A stretch of 64,000 bases of DNA from Bolinopsis microptera (lineage: Eukaryota > Ctenophora > Tentaculata > Lobata > Bolinopsidae): positions 9,105,983 to 9,169,982 of the forward strand of contig NC_087077.1 of the NCBI RefSeq assembly GCF_026151205.1. The letters run 5' to 3'. Positions 1 through 10,227 of the stretch are shown here, in pieces. The notes below the pieces were generated by a model. It was not told the DNA's origin, ran no database searches, and saw nothing but the letters and a program-made list of their open reading frames with translations. Within the stretch, counting starts at the first letter, position 1. Each line of letters begins with the position of its first letter. The translations under genes were made by a program, and so were the position numbers.

Positions 1-2615
1 GGGCTCTTATAATAGGCTGTATAATTTTCGTTCACAGAGAGAATTGAATGGATTGCTCTTGCTGTGGCAGTGAGTGTGGTAGGATCTAGAGTTTTGTTGG
101 AGAGCAAACCGACTAGGTCAGTAATGTTTAGGGGATGGAAATTGAATTTTTCCCTAACTGAGGAGTAGAGCGAACAATCAATCAATACGTGACTTTCGTC
201 CTCAATAGGCTTTAGCCCTTTGCTGAAAAAGCAGTAGGTGCACCAACGTTCTTCTCTTGGTACAAGGGGGGTTTCATATCTGCCCCTTTCGATGTAGAGG
301 TTGTGGCAGCTGATACGAAACCTTGTCAGACTTTTTCGAACATCCGGTATTTTGATAATTCGTAGGTATGCCTCTGGTTCGAAATCATGTTTAATTAAGT
401 TATAGAATTCTAGTTTTGGCGAGGAGGCCTTGGCAGCTTTCCAGGTATTCACGAATTCTTCCCTCATGTTATGACTGATTTGGGTGGAGAGCTTAGATTT
501 TGAGGAAGATGAGGGGGTGAAGTTGTATTTGGTGAGAAGCTTTGAGATGTTGGTATACCAAGGAAGTCCCAACATGATTTGTTCGTGAAATGCAGCACAG
601 AGTAGTTCGTTTTCAGTGTTTTCAAGGCGACTATAGTAATCTATTGCAAGTTTGCAGGCTTCAAAGAATAGAGGGTGGCGCCCGCTTTCGCCCCAGCAAC
701 CTATATTTGATGCTTTTGAATGTACAGACAAAGACCACTTGATAAACTTTAGGTGGAATTTTTCATAGTGGTCTTGTGCAATGTACTTCAAGGTATGCTG
801 GGGGTTGGCTTTGTCATCTATTTTTGAAAGGTATCTCATGGTTTTTGAGTGGGGGCATAAGACTTGACAGCCATAAAGCAGAATTGGTTTTATTAAGGAG
901 TCAAATAGAATATTAAGGGCACGGTGTGAGAGGGCATCCTTAACTATTTTGCCTTTGAGGCCATAGAGAGCACGGAGAGCCTTGGCCCTCAGCTCAGTAT
1001 TTGCTGCTGTAAACGATCCATTTCTGTGGAATATTATGCCAAGATAGCAGTATTTATCGGTGTGCTGGATGGGCTGACCTCCCAATGTGAATGTTTCATA
1101 GGACTGCTTTCGTTTGGGAGGGCTGAATATTACAATCTTAGTTTTCTTAATATTTACTTCAAGGCCCATGGAGTTACAGAAATCAAATAGAATGTTGATA
1201 TTGACTTGCAAGGCCTCGGGACTTAGAGCAAGAAGGACAAGATCGTCAGCCCACAGCAGATGTGATATCAGAACGTCAGCAAGAACTGGATAGTCACCAA
1301 CAGATTTCAGGAGAGAGGAAAAGTCATTAATGTAGATTTTAAAGAGGTCTGGTGATAGGGGGTGTCCTTGCTCCGTTCCTTTGCCAATATCAATTTTAGG
1401 CGACAAGAGTTTGGAAATTTTTATATGGGCAATAGAGTTTTTGTACATGTCACTTAGGCAGTTGAAGAAGTTACCGGTTATTCCAAGGCATGTTATTTTG
1501 TGCAGAAGGAGGTCCCTACATACAGTGTCAAAGGCCTTTCTTAGATCAACAAAGCATGCATAAAGACGAGCCTTTTTAGCTTTTGTGTATTTGTCAATTA
1601 CTGTCTTGAGGGTGAAAACGTGATCGTTAGTTTGGGCACCTTTCGAAAATCCAAGCTGTTCTTTTGGGTCAGGACAGTAGAGCTTTTTGAAGTGTAACAG
1701 ACGTTCAAGTAAGATGCTAGAGAACAGCTTACCCATACAACTGCCAACTGCTATTGCTCTGTAATTGTCTGGGCTGAAGGGGTTGCCTGATTTATAGATA
1801 GGAGTGATAATACTGGTATGCCATGGATAGTAGCCTGAGACCAGAGAGTGGTTGAATGTTTTGAGGATGACTTGGAAACAAAGCGGAGTTAGGCTCTGAA
1901 GCATCTCGTTTGAGATCAAGTCATTTGAGCAACTTTTACCCTTTTTGAGCTTTTTGATTGCGGAAGTAAGTTCAGAATCAGATATGGGCTTGTTTAGGAT
2001 GTCCAGATCTGGTGGTTCAGGGTAATGTCTGTGATTGTGGTGAGTGAGATCTGGTTCCTGGTCTGGTTTATTATAGAGGGAAGCAAAGAAATCATGAAAG
2101 CTAGCCAGATCGAATTTGTCTAGTAGGGGACTAGTGTCATGTTCTTGTTTTAGCCTTTTAAATTTTTTCCAGTCAAGAATATGACCCTCTTCAATAGCTT
2201 CATTTAGCTTCCTAAGAAAGGATAATTTCTTACTGTTAACAAGATTGCTGTGCTTATTGCGTTGCTTATAATATTCTCGTCTGAGAATGTTGTTGCAGTG
2301 TTTACTACCTAGCCGGTTTGCTAGCCTATTTAGGTTGCGTCTCGAGGAGTTGACTTGTGGATCAAACCATTTCTTTTGGGCGGAATTTTTAGGAGGTTTT
2401 TTTACTTTTAATGCTATATCAGCAGCACTGTGGAGACAGTTAGTAATTGCATCGTTCAGTTCATTATTGCCCTCCAAGGTGCCGCTAAATTCGTTTGCTA
2501 CAATGTTTTCCAGGTTATGGACAATTTCGGGCGAGTTGAGGGCTGCTTTAAATAGTAAGTGGGAGTTGTTGTTGTCCCACTTATAGCCACACGGTAAATT
2601 AGAAAAGTCTGGAGT
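1..2615 (-). pseudogene. LINE copy A reverse transcriptase part (open to the window edge)
   Basis: From about 2615 down to base 1 the minus strand is open in one frame at every segment I translated. Reverse transcriptase motifs in order are: TPIYKSGNPFSPDNYRAI, QLGFSKGAQT, CFVDLRKAFDTV at about 1554-1520, GTEQGHPLSPDLFKIYINDF, WADDLVLLAL (Asp-Asp active site) and KYCYLGIIF. A long C-terminal region with a late Cys/His-rich stretch (WCTYCFF, DESHVLIDCS) follows. No start codon joins it to the endonuclease because of the upstream frameshift. It counts as part of a pseudogene, although the RT domain itself looks undamaged. Confidence 0.85.
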
Positions 2616-3405
2616 TTACATGATCTCTTGCCCACGAGGTGATTACAAAATAATCGACCACACTGCTTCCATTATATTTGTGACAGGTCATTTTTCCAGT
2701 GGTGTCCCCGAGGGTACGCCCATTAAGAATTTTCAGTTGGTTATTAATAACCATGTCAAGAAAATGTTGGCAGTGGGGTTCAGATATAGTCAGGTCAGAG
2801 TTGTTTCTGGGTTCTTCAATGTCATGTTCAAGTCCAATATCATTATAGATGTCATGCATGGCAGGTGCATTACAAGAGAGGATATAGTCTGGGAGTTTTC
2901 CAGTTCTTGCATTTGCATCGCCACACATGATAACTTCTCCTTTTTGACGTAGTCTAATACAGAGGGTGTCAAGAGCAGAGAAGGTCTTAGCAGTATAGTC
3001 TGGATATTTCTTGACATAGGACGAATATGCAGGGCTAATATAATAACATACTAAAAATAGATCAAAATCAAGCTTAAAAAAGTTTTTGTCAAGTTTAACA
3101 ACAATAATATCGTCAGATTCACTACAAGGAACACAGGAAACACCTTTTCTTAAATCATTTTCAGCAAGAATGCAGACCCCTCCTGAGCGAGAATTTTTGC
3201 GGTTGCTATTAAAGGAAAGATATCCTTCGATTTTAACCTGCTTCTTAGTTTCTTGGAGACATAGAATGTTTGCTTGTTTGAGGATTGTCAGAAATTCGTT
3301 ATTTTCAAATTTGTTAGATCCGTCTCCTGTACTGTCCTGAATGTTCCAGGACATTACAGCGACTTGATCTCGTGAGGAGTGTAGATTGTCAGGTATTTCA
3401 TTCAT
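2599..3405 (-). pseudogene. LINE copy A endonuclease part (frameshifted)
   Basis: Reads as 268 residues from an ATG at 3405. It has the exonuclease-endonuclease-phosphatase fold motifs expected of LINE endonucleases: MSWNIQD near the start, CLQETK (catalytic Glu), YISPAYSS, GDANARTG (Asp/Asn) and VVDYFVIT. The frame hits TAA at 2599-2601, just after SWARDHV, where the family normally continues into the linker and the reverse transcriptase. The continuation is found at once in another frame, so this is a frameshift rather than a natural end. The final Ser-Asp-His motif is not recognisable at the break. Confidence 0.85.
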
Positions 3406-4190
3406 TCATACTTAGTCGGTTTAAAGCTGTTATATTTATGTTTAGAACTCACTATTGTTTAAACTATGAAAGCAGAACGTAGGTAATGGACAATATACCG
3501 ACGACAATACCAAGGACCCGAGTGCCATAATGACTTTTCCGGATCCGTTTTTACCGAGGGCTTATCCACCAGTTACTCATGCTGCATGTATAGTCTGATA
3601 ATATTTATTTGTTTTATTCTATAACAAGCATTCTGTAAATTGGAGTGTCGTATTTATTATAAAAGAGCCAGCCAACCTCCGCATTCAATTAAACAAATAA
3701 TCGATTAAACAAATAATCAAAGTTTTAGCACATTTTACAGCATAAAATTTAAACAAATGAAAACATATAATGCTCTTAGTGGTAAATGGCCGTTTGTTCT
3801 GAGCTGTATGATTTTTTGACAATCAACTAGCGGGGCAAGGAATGTACTGGCTGGTAGCTTTTGTACACACCAGAACGCTAGTCTGGTTGATTAGTGACCA
3901 AATTAGAGGCGTTGATGGGAAGGCATTATAATTTGTGGGTGTAAGAGGGAATATTTGGCATGCATTATTCTAGCAGCTATTTTGTAACAAATGGTCTTTA
4001 CGATAATTAAGGACGGTAAGTAGTTTTGGGTGTTCAATACTAAATCATAGCTAAATGTCTAAGTGGGGGTTTAAATTTAAGGGAGAAAAAGAAATGAATA
4101 TTGGGTTATAATATTAATCATAGAAGTCAACCCTGATATAACTATTGTACTAAAAATTTGATCATAATGCTTAGGGTCTTTATTAGAATT
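3406..4190. other. Non-coding stretch between two LINE copies
   Basis: AT-rich sequence with no convincing gene, tandem repeat or inverted repeat. It may include undetected 5' sequence of LINE copy A. Confidence 0.5.
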
Positions 4191-4329
4191 CAAATTGGAT
4201 ACAAAAATAGGATCTCTTTACACTACACTTACTCACTCACACATAACATTTAACTTGACAGAGGAATACGCTGGCAGAGTAAGTCGATTTGGTCATGAAA
4301 TTTTGGAGGTCAGGTGGAATCCCTGCAGG

Positions 4330-5085
4330 AGCCTACGAAAATTTAAGGTTACAAATATCAAAGTCTTTATTTGTCCAGTCATACACGGCATGACAATGCT
4401 GGTTGGAAAGTAGTGAAGATTTCAGTTTGGATTTCAGGCAAGAAATACTAACAGAACAATCAAAGATTTTAAGGTTAGGGGTTATTATATTCCATATTTT
4501 CGTTGACCTCGTGTTATGGTTGTCTGGGGGATCCGGTTTATTGATAATAAGCATTGGTTTCCTGGAAGAATGAGAATACTCTTCGTACATAGACATAGGA
4601 GTAGAAAACTTCATGATCTTGAATAATTCTATGTAGCTATGGTAAGTATAAAGATTTTGTACAGTGAGTATCTCGCTGTTTTTAAACAGAGGTTTAGTGT
4701 GCTCCTTTTTATAAAATTTACTATCAAGTTTCTGGTCAGTAAATGGTCTGGTTTGAACACACGTTTTGAATTTATCCAGGTAGGCTGCTCTATCACCAAA
4801 CAGGACCCTCAGACAGTACTTCTGTGCAGTGAATATTGAGCTTATACGATTTTTAGCTGCCCCACCCCATGCTGATATGCAGTACGACAGATGGGATTCA
4901 AAAAGAGTGTAGTATAACTGTCTGTGGAGAAATTCTGGGAGGGAGCAGCGTAGACGACACAGAGTTGAGGTGGCATGGTTAAGCTTTCGTTTTAGGGCTA
5001 TTATATGTTCTTCCCATGTTAGATTTTCGTCAATGACGACTCCTAAAAATCTAGCTGACGTTACTCTTTTGATGGGGTATTATAA
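4330..5085 (-). mobile_element. LINE fragment B, C-terminal end only
   Basis: Minus-strand translation gives the region after the RT palm of a CR1/jockey-type LINE: QLYYTLFESHLSYCISAWGG at about 4920-4861, then EHTKPLF, YTYHSYIELFKIMKF and, after 4614, NHNTRSTKIWNIITPNL. It aligns by eye with the C-terminal quarter of the intact ORF2 at 29.1-32.6 kb, which has SHLSYCISCWGG, EHTKPLF and MYHTFMELFKILKF. The two are therefore related families. The copy is 5' truncated near 5085 and ends in a short 3' UTR towards 4190. Confidence 0.8.
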
Positions 5086-5927
5086 TCTTTTGTGTGCCAA
5101 GTTCGTTTATAAAATCTTATCATATAATAAAATTGATCCAATAATCTTAGATGAACGGTATATATATCATAGCTCATCGTTATTAAAATCCGAATGGATG
5201 AATTAATCAAATAATGTTCCCTTTCAACACAACTAAACAACAAACAAATGCTTGCTCACCAGTGGTGACGCAATCGTAGGGGCATGCAGCTATTTCAGAT
5301 AACTCTCACCCCGACGACAGCGTCGAAAAATAATCAAATTATGCATTTGCGCCATACTGGACACATTTTATATTTAATATTCTACAGTTTGTAGAAATTA
5401 GTGTTATCTACTGCAGCAAGCATTAACTGGCGAGCAAGCATCGTCCCACTCGGCCGGGACGAAAATACCGAGTCCAATCACAGAAAGTTAACCATAAACT
5501 AATGATAAATATAATAATATGAAAAGGAAAATTGATAGGTGTGCTACGACAGGATTCCTAAACTTGACACCAAGATTTTTTAATCCTTTTTCTTCCTAAT
5601 TACTGGACGAACCTATCCAAAGATGCAAAACGTCATGTCATATCTTAATTTTCGAATCATGCTGGTATATTTAAAATGCATACAGAAGAGTCAATGGGAT
5701 CCAATTGTGATGTTATTCTAGAACCTACACCCCCTTTGTGAACAAACCATTATACTTGTGGTTAACTGACTGTCCAAGCCTATTTCTGATTTTCTCTTTA
5801 CGAAATGGTTTTAGATGGAGTAAGTTGACAACAAAAATCCTCATCTACACTCTTGACTTGATTAAGTGTTCAAGTTTTCAATGTTTTTATTATCAATTTA
5901 TGTTTTTTAAAGCCTTATATTCTCAGG
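5086..5927. other. Upstream region of the first BTB-RRM gene
   Basis: AT-rich with no supported ORF. It ends in a pyrimidine-rich stretch and TTCTCAG only one base before the ATG at 5928. This looks like a 3' splice site, so a 5' UTR intron is possible here. The promoter cannot be placed. Confidence 0.4.
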
Positions 5928-7643
5928 ATGGCGAAATTAACATTACTGAGAGACTTCACCAGATTTCTAGACGAGGATGAGTTTCCTCATCGAGTAGAGG
6001 TTTACCTCGGGGACAAGAAGCTTGTCTGTTCTGGTATGATTATTGCTCAACAAAGTTCTGTTTTAGAACAAAAGATAAGGGACGAGCATGGTATTCTGAT
6101 GCTTGATGAGATGGTAGAAATTGGTTCAGATGGCCATAAATATGAATGCATGAGGCTCTTGTATGGTGCAGCCATTGAATTTAACTTGGACAACATTGAG
6201 ACTGTTCTTAAATTTTCAAGCATCTATATGGTGGAGGATATGTTTGTCAAAGCCATAAAATGGATCAAGCAGACTATGACCTGTCGTAATTTTCAGCTTT
6301 ATTATATGTTGCATAAACAAATGTGTTCTCCCTTTTTCGAAAGGTTTCAAAAGATCATAACAGAGTTTATAGGGAACAATGCTAACCAATGTGGTAATGA
6401 GATGAGTGAACTTCTCGACTCTAACCAAGACATTGACCAAGACTGTTTTATTGAAGTTTTGAAAAACCAACCAATGAATGGTGGTGTGTTACTTACCAGA
6501 TGGGTACGCAAGACAGAGAATATTCCAATCTTACTGAAGACAGCTGATGATCTAGATTTCTTTAAACTCTTTCCTGACCAGTCTGGATTCACTGTCTTCT
6601 TGAATATTCTGACTCAACAAAATGAATCCATGGAAACGATGAAAGCAGCACTCACCTTGCAACAAAATTACTTCACCAACTATACTAAACATAAGCATGA
6701 GTCTCCAGAAAAGGCTTCCAACTCAAAAGATGTGCCTGACGACAAAAGTGATACTAAGTCTACAGCTAGCAAAGCAAAATCCAAGGGTAAGAAGCAAAGT
6801 TCAAAAGAGACTGGAAATCAAAACTCCAAGCAGCAAAACACAAACAGTTCAAAAAATGAGCCTGATAATAGAAGTGAAAAGTCTTCCTCAAGCAAAGCTA
6901 AACCAGGTGCTAAGAAAACAAGTCCAAAGGAGTCTGCTGATAAAAATTCCAAGCAGCAAAACACAAAAAGTTCTAAAAATGAGCCTGATAATAGAGGTGA
7001 AAAGTCTTCCTCAAGCAAAGCTAAACCAGGTGCTAAGAAAGCAAGTCCAAAGGAGTCTGCTGATAAAAATCCCAAGCAACAAAATAAGAATGAAAAGAAA
7101 GATACCAAACCTACAACTGAAGGCACTACTGATGAAAAAGTTCTAACGGAAAGAAAGATCTTTGTAGGAAACATACCTGACAATGTAACAAATGAGGAAA
7201 TGGAGAAAGTATTCTCTGATTATGGTTTTGTTGTTGGAATAGATCTAGTACCTCTCAGAAAATGTGCATTTGTAGAATTCAGAAGTGTCAAAGCTTCAAG
7301 AAAAATTCTTAATCTTGTGAACGTTGATAAAGATGCCATAAAAATTATGGATACTACTGTGTACATAAAGCCTTTTAACCCCGACATAAATGCCAATCCT
7401 GAGAAAAAGGTATTTGTAGGAAATTTACCTGAAAATGCTGCAGTCAAAGACTTAAAATTGGCGTTCGCAACCTACGGACCTCTAAAAACAGTAACATTAG
7501 TCAGTCAAAGGAAGTGTGCTTTTTTAGAATTTGAAGATGTTAAAACTGTAAGGAAAATTCTGAATATGTTTGCTAATGGCCAAACATTTTCTGTGTTGGA
7601 TACAAAAGTGTATGTGAAACCTTTTGAAGTTCAGCAGGATTGA
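5928..7643 (+). CDS. BTB/POZ-like protein with two C-terminal RRMs (paralogue 1)
   Basis: 571 residues in one exon. Residues about 10-125 look like a BTB/POZ fold: a charged start (LLRDFTRFLDEDEFPHRVEV), LVCSGMIIAQQSSVLEQKI where BTB proteins have their H-x-A/S-P-V-F strand-helix, YECMRLLYGA, and a helical end (VEDMFVKAIKWIKQT). A helical middle runs to about 245. Residues 245-405 are Lys/Ser/Asn-rich and contain a 41-residue repeat. RRM1 starts at K410 (RNP2 IFVGNI, RNP1 RKCAFVEF). RRM2 starts at K494 (VFVGNL, RKCAFLEF). BTB domains usually dimerise or recruit CUL3 and RRMs bind RNA, so an oligomeric RNA-binding factor is the simplest inference. BTB plus RRM is not an architecture I recognise. 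The same order is found in the next two genes. Confidence 0.85.
   Translation: MAKLTLLRDFTRFLDEDEFPHRVEVYLGDKKLVCSGMIIAQQSSVLEQKIRDEHGILMLDEMVEIGSDGHKYECMRLLYGAAIEFNLDNIETVLKFSSIYMVEDMFVKAIKWIKQTMTCRNFQLYYMLHKQMCSPFFERFQKIITEFIGNNANQCGNEMSELLDSNQDIDQDCFIEVLKNQPMNGGVLLTRWVRKTENIPILLKTADDLDFFKLFPDQSGFTVFLNILTQQNESMETMKAALTLQQNYFTNYTKHKHESPEKASNSKDVPDDKSDTKSTASKAKSKGKKQSSKETGNQNSKQQNTNSSKNEPDNRSEKSSSSKAKPGAKKTSPKESADKNSKQQNTKSSKNEPDNRGEKSSSSKAKPGAKKASPKESADKNPKQQNKNEKKDTKPTTEGTTDEKVLTERKIFVGNIPDNVTNEEMEKVFSDYGFVVGIDLVPLRKCAFVEFRSVKASRKILNLVNVDKDAIKIMDTTVYIKPFNPDINANPEKKVFVGNLPENAAVKDLKLAFATYGPLKTVTLVSQRKCAFLEFEDVKTVRKILNMFANGQTFSVLDTKVYVKPFEVQQD
6834..7078 (+). repeat. 123-bp coding tandem repeat in BTB-RRM paralogue 1
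   Basis: Two near-identical 123-bp units (41 codons: KNEPDNR..., KSSSSKAKPGAKK..., SPKESADKN...) and a partial related unit upstream. The unit is a multiple of three, so copy number can change without breaking the frame. A long open stretch in a second plus frame (6697-7146) follows from the repetition and is not a gene. Confidence 0.85.
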
Positions 7644-8320
7644 ATGCTTTTGGAATCAGACATCAGAATACATTGTAGAATTTTACTTCTTCAATTGAAA
7701 TTGTACGATCTAAAATTTCATTTAACTTTCTAGTCTTCATTTTTAATTCATTCCAATTGGAATCCAACTTATAATTTGTATAGCTGTTTTAGGTTTAATG
7801 AAGACTTATGATATTCGTTTTTGGGGTTTATTCATATTTTCTGTTTTTTGTCTTTTTGACAAACTAATTTATATGTTATGATTTTACATGACAGTTGATT
7901 CTTATGTAGCTGTTCCAACAGCTGAATGCATGAAACATTTTTTTAACACAAACATGATCCTGTTAATCTGTTGTAGATTATTTTATATCTGATTTTACCT
8001 TGTAATTTCTTACGTAGAAATTTATCTAATAAATCTGTAACTATTTGTTTTTACACATTGTCTGTTACACCTATGACTCCAATAAAGTGTTATGTATCCT
8101 ACATACATAACAAATTGGTCTTCCAAGTGCTTTTTTAAGGACCAGTCAGATTGGAAATTACATCTTGTTCGGAAGTTTGTTATTAGATAATCGGCTTACT
8201 GTGATAATCATTAACACGGTTTCATTAAACCTCCCTAATCTTGTAAATTGTATTAGTTCAGGTAGCAAGTATAAGCTGATATGCTGAGAGGTGGTATATT
8301 TGGCTCTGTCATTCTTAAAG
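7644..8320 (+). other. 3' UTR of paralogue 1 and spacer to paralogue 2
   Basis: AT-rich. Two AATAAA poly(A) signals lie at 8028-8033 and 8081-8086, so the 3' UTR is about 450 bases. The short remainder holds the promoter or 5' UTR of the next paralogue; no element can be named. Confidence 0.6.
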
Positions 8321-9706
8321 ATGGAGAAACTGGATCTTGAAAGAGACTTCTCAAGATTTTTCGACAAGGAAGATTTTCCTCACACAGTTTCTGTATGTTT
8401 GGGTGGACAACAATTTGCTACCTGTTCTGGTATGATTTTGGCTCAGCAAAGTGTTATCATCGAGGATATAATATGTTCTAATGAAGGAGTTCTAACTTTG
8501 AATAATCTGGAAAACTACACTATTCCTGAAATTCTAGAATGCTTCCGGTATTTGTATGGAGCAGACATTACACTGTCCTTGGAAAATATTGGGACCATTC
8601 TGACCTTTTCCAGTCTCTATGAAATTAGAGATTTGTTTTCTTTAGCTTTTGATTGGATACTGAAAAACATAACTGTGAAATATCTAATCACCCTATTTGA
8701 AATTTCTTCTAATTTGTCCTGCAAACATAAACCTCTGCTTCTTCGTGTCTTGGATAACTTTCTCGCAGACAACATATCTGATGTTATGATGGAAGTGAGA
8801 AACCGTCTCAAAGATGGTAAAAGACTTGGTTCTGAGATCCTTTCTACAATACTGCAACAATCGTTTTCTAGCTGTGGTGATATTGTACTTGCTTGGATGG
8901 CTCAAGACCCATCTAATGTCTCATTTGTTTTGAATAATATGGATTCAATAGACATGTTTAAAAACTTCCCTCAGGCTGATGAATTTTCTAAACTCATCTC
9001 GTGTCTTTCTGCAAATGCAGACTCGTTGCAAACGATGGAGAAGCTCATTGAGTTGCAACAGCATTACTTTACAAAAGTATCTAAGACTCTTCAAAATGAA
9101 CCACCTGTCGCTGCTGTGGATGGTATCAATTATTGTGAATCAATATGTAATGCTTCTCATTTTTATAATCTCGATGAAGGACTCTTACATATTTTACAAT
9201 GTCGTTCTGATTATTCTTCCACTGTCTCTGTTTCGAATGTACCTGTATATGCTTCCAATGATGATGTTGTACTGGCCCTGTCAAAAGTTGGACCTGTCAA
9301 AAGTGTTATTCTGATTAACATCGATTGCTTCAACCAATTTGGTTTTGTCTCTTTTGAAGACAAATTTTCTGCCAAGGAATCTTTATCTTGTGATATCTTT
9401 ATTCATAGAAACAAACTAGCTGTTAAATCCTTTATCAAGCCTTCTAGTTCAAAATGTTCTGATAGAAAGTTATTCATTAAGAAAGTCCCCGTTCGTGCTT
9501 CCAAGAGGGACATAGAAAGATGCTTTTCTCCTTACGGACCAATAAAAGATATTGAAATTATCAGGCATAAAAAGTGTGCTTTTATAGAGCTTTTTGATGT
9601 CAAGATTGTTGCCATGTTGATTCATCTTTCAATGAATGGTGTCACATTGAGGATTTTAGGAAAAATTGTCTCAATCGAAAATTTTAAATTTAAGGTTGAG
9701 AAATGA
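8321..9706 (+). CDS. BTB/POZ-like protein with two RRMs (paralogue 2)
   Basis: 461 residues in one exon. I chose ATG 8321 (MEKLDLERDFSRFF) over the upstream in-frame ATG at 8291 because it aligns with the starts of the two sister genes. The BTB-like part (residues 1-120) has ATCSGMILAQQSVIIEDII and ILECFRYLYGADITL. There is no Lys/Ser-rich or acidic linker here: the helical region leads almost directly into RRM1 (from about residue 301, RNP2-like VSVSNV, RNP1-like NQFGFVSF). RRM2 starts at K383 (LFIKKV, KKCAFIEL). RNP2 of RRM2 has KK where an Asn-Leu/Ile pair is usual, so RNA contacts may be weakened. It is the most divergent of the trio and has the shortest linker. Confidence 0.85.
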   Translation: MEKLDLERDFSRFFDKEDFPHTVSVCLGGQQFATCSGMILAQQSVIIEDIICSNEGVLTLNNLENYTIPEILECFRYLYGADITLSLENIGTILTFSSLYEIRDLFSLAFDWILKNITVKYLITLFEISSNLSCKHKPLLLRVLDNFLADNISDVMMEVRNRLKDGKRLGSEILSTILQQSFSSCGDIVLAWMAQDPSNVSFVLNNMDSIDMFKNFPQADEFSKLISCLSANADSLQTMEKLIELQQHYFTKVSKTLQNEPPVAAVDGINYCESICNASHFYNLDEGLLHILQCRSDYSSTVSVSNVPVYASNDDVVLALSKVGPVKSVILINIDCFNQFGFVSFEDKFSAKESLSCDIFIHRNKLAVKSFIKPSSSKCSDRKLFIKKVPVRASKRDIERCFSPYGPIKDIEIIRHKKCAFIELFDVKIVAMLIHLSMNGVTLRILGKIVSIENFKFKVEK

Positions 9707-10227
9707 CAGTTTTAACGGAGCTAACTTACACAATATAGCATGACATTACTTATTATTTGTCTTAAAAAGTTTGAAGTTAGCACGAATAATTTCTTAAAGA
9801 ATTTCAATTTGGTGATGTATTAACATTTTCAAATTCTTTTTTAATCCTTGACTTCTGCTGTTTAAAATAAATGTGATGTGTTTAATTTTGGTTCAGTTAT
9901 CAACATGTATTTAAGTATTAGAAAATGTTTTATAAAATTTTCATTCAATTTGTGTGATTAAAACCTATTATACCTTTTTTATACTTGTAAGATGTAGTCC
10001 CATATTACTGTGTACTGTGTAGTGTGTAGTCTTTAAACTTTTGGTCACTCTAATGACGCCTTTAATTCTTCCAATATAATGTAAACTTGATTCATAAATT
10101 TCCTCATCACATGATGTGCTTTATTAATTTTAGCTTCAAATCTGATCACAGTTTTTTTTTTCAAATTTATATAACTGGATTATAATCTGATAAAATGCAG
10201 AGCACAGTTGTCAGGTGGTTTAAAGTG
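9707..10227 (+). other. 3' UTR of paralogue 2 and spacer to paralogue 3
   Basis: AT-rich non-coding spacer with an AATAAA signal at 9866-9871. No other feature is visible. Confidence 0.6.

Larger units (their letters stand above)
1..3405 (-). mobile_element. LINE copy A, non-LTR retrotransposon, cut by the left edge
   Basis: Minus-strand non-LTR retrotransposon with an apurinic-type endonuclease followed by a reverse transcriptase. The two parts lie in different frames, separated by what looks like one extra A near 2616-2620. No ORF1 is visible upstream of the endonuclease, so the copy may be 5' truncated at about 3.4 kb. The 3' end lies outside the window. The protein differs clearly from the LINE at 26.9-32.6 kb, so it is a separate family. 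Confidence 0.9.

Noticed and set aside
6697-7146. 149-codon second-frame ORF in BTB-RRM paralogue 1
   Set aside because: Kept open by the 123-bp repeat; composition shows no fold and the main frame is clearly coding.
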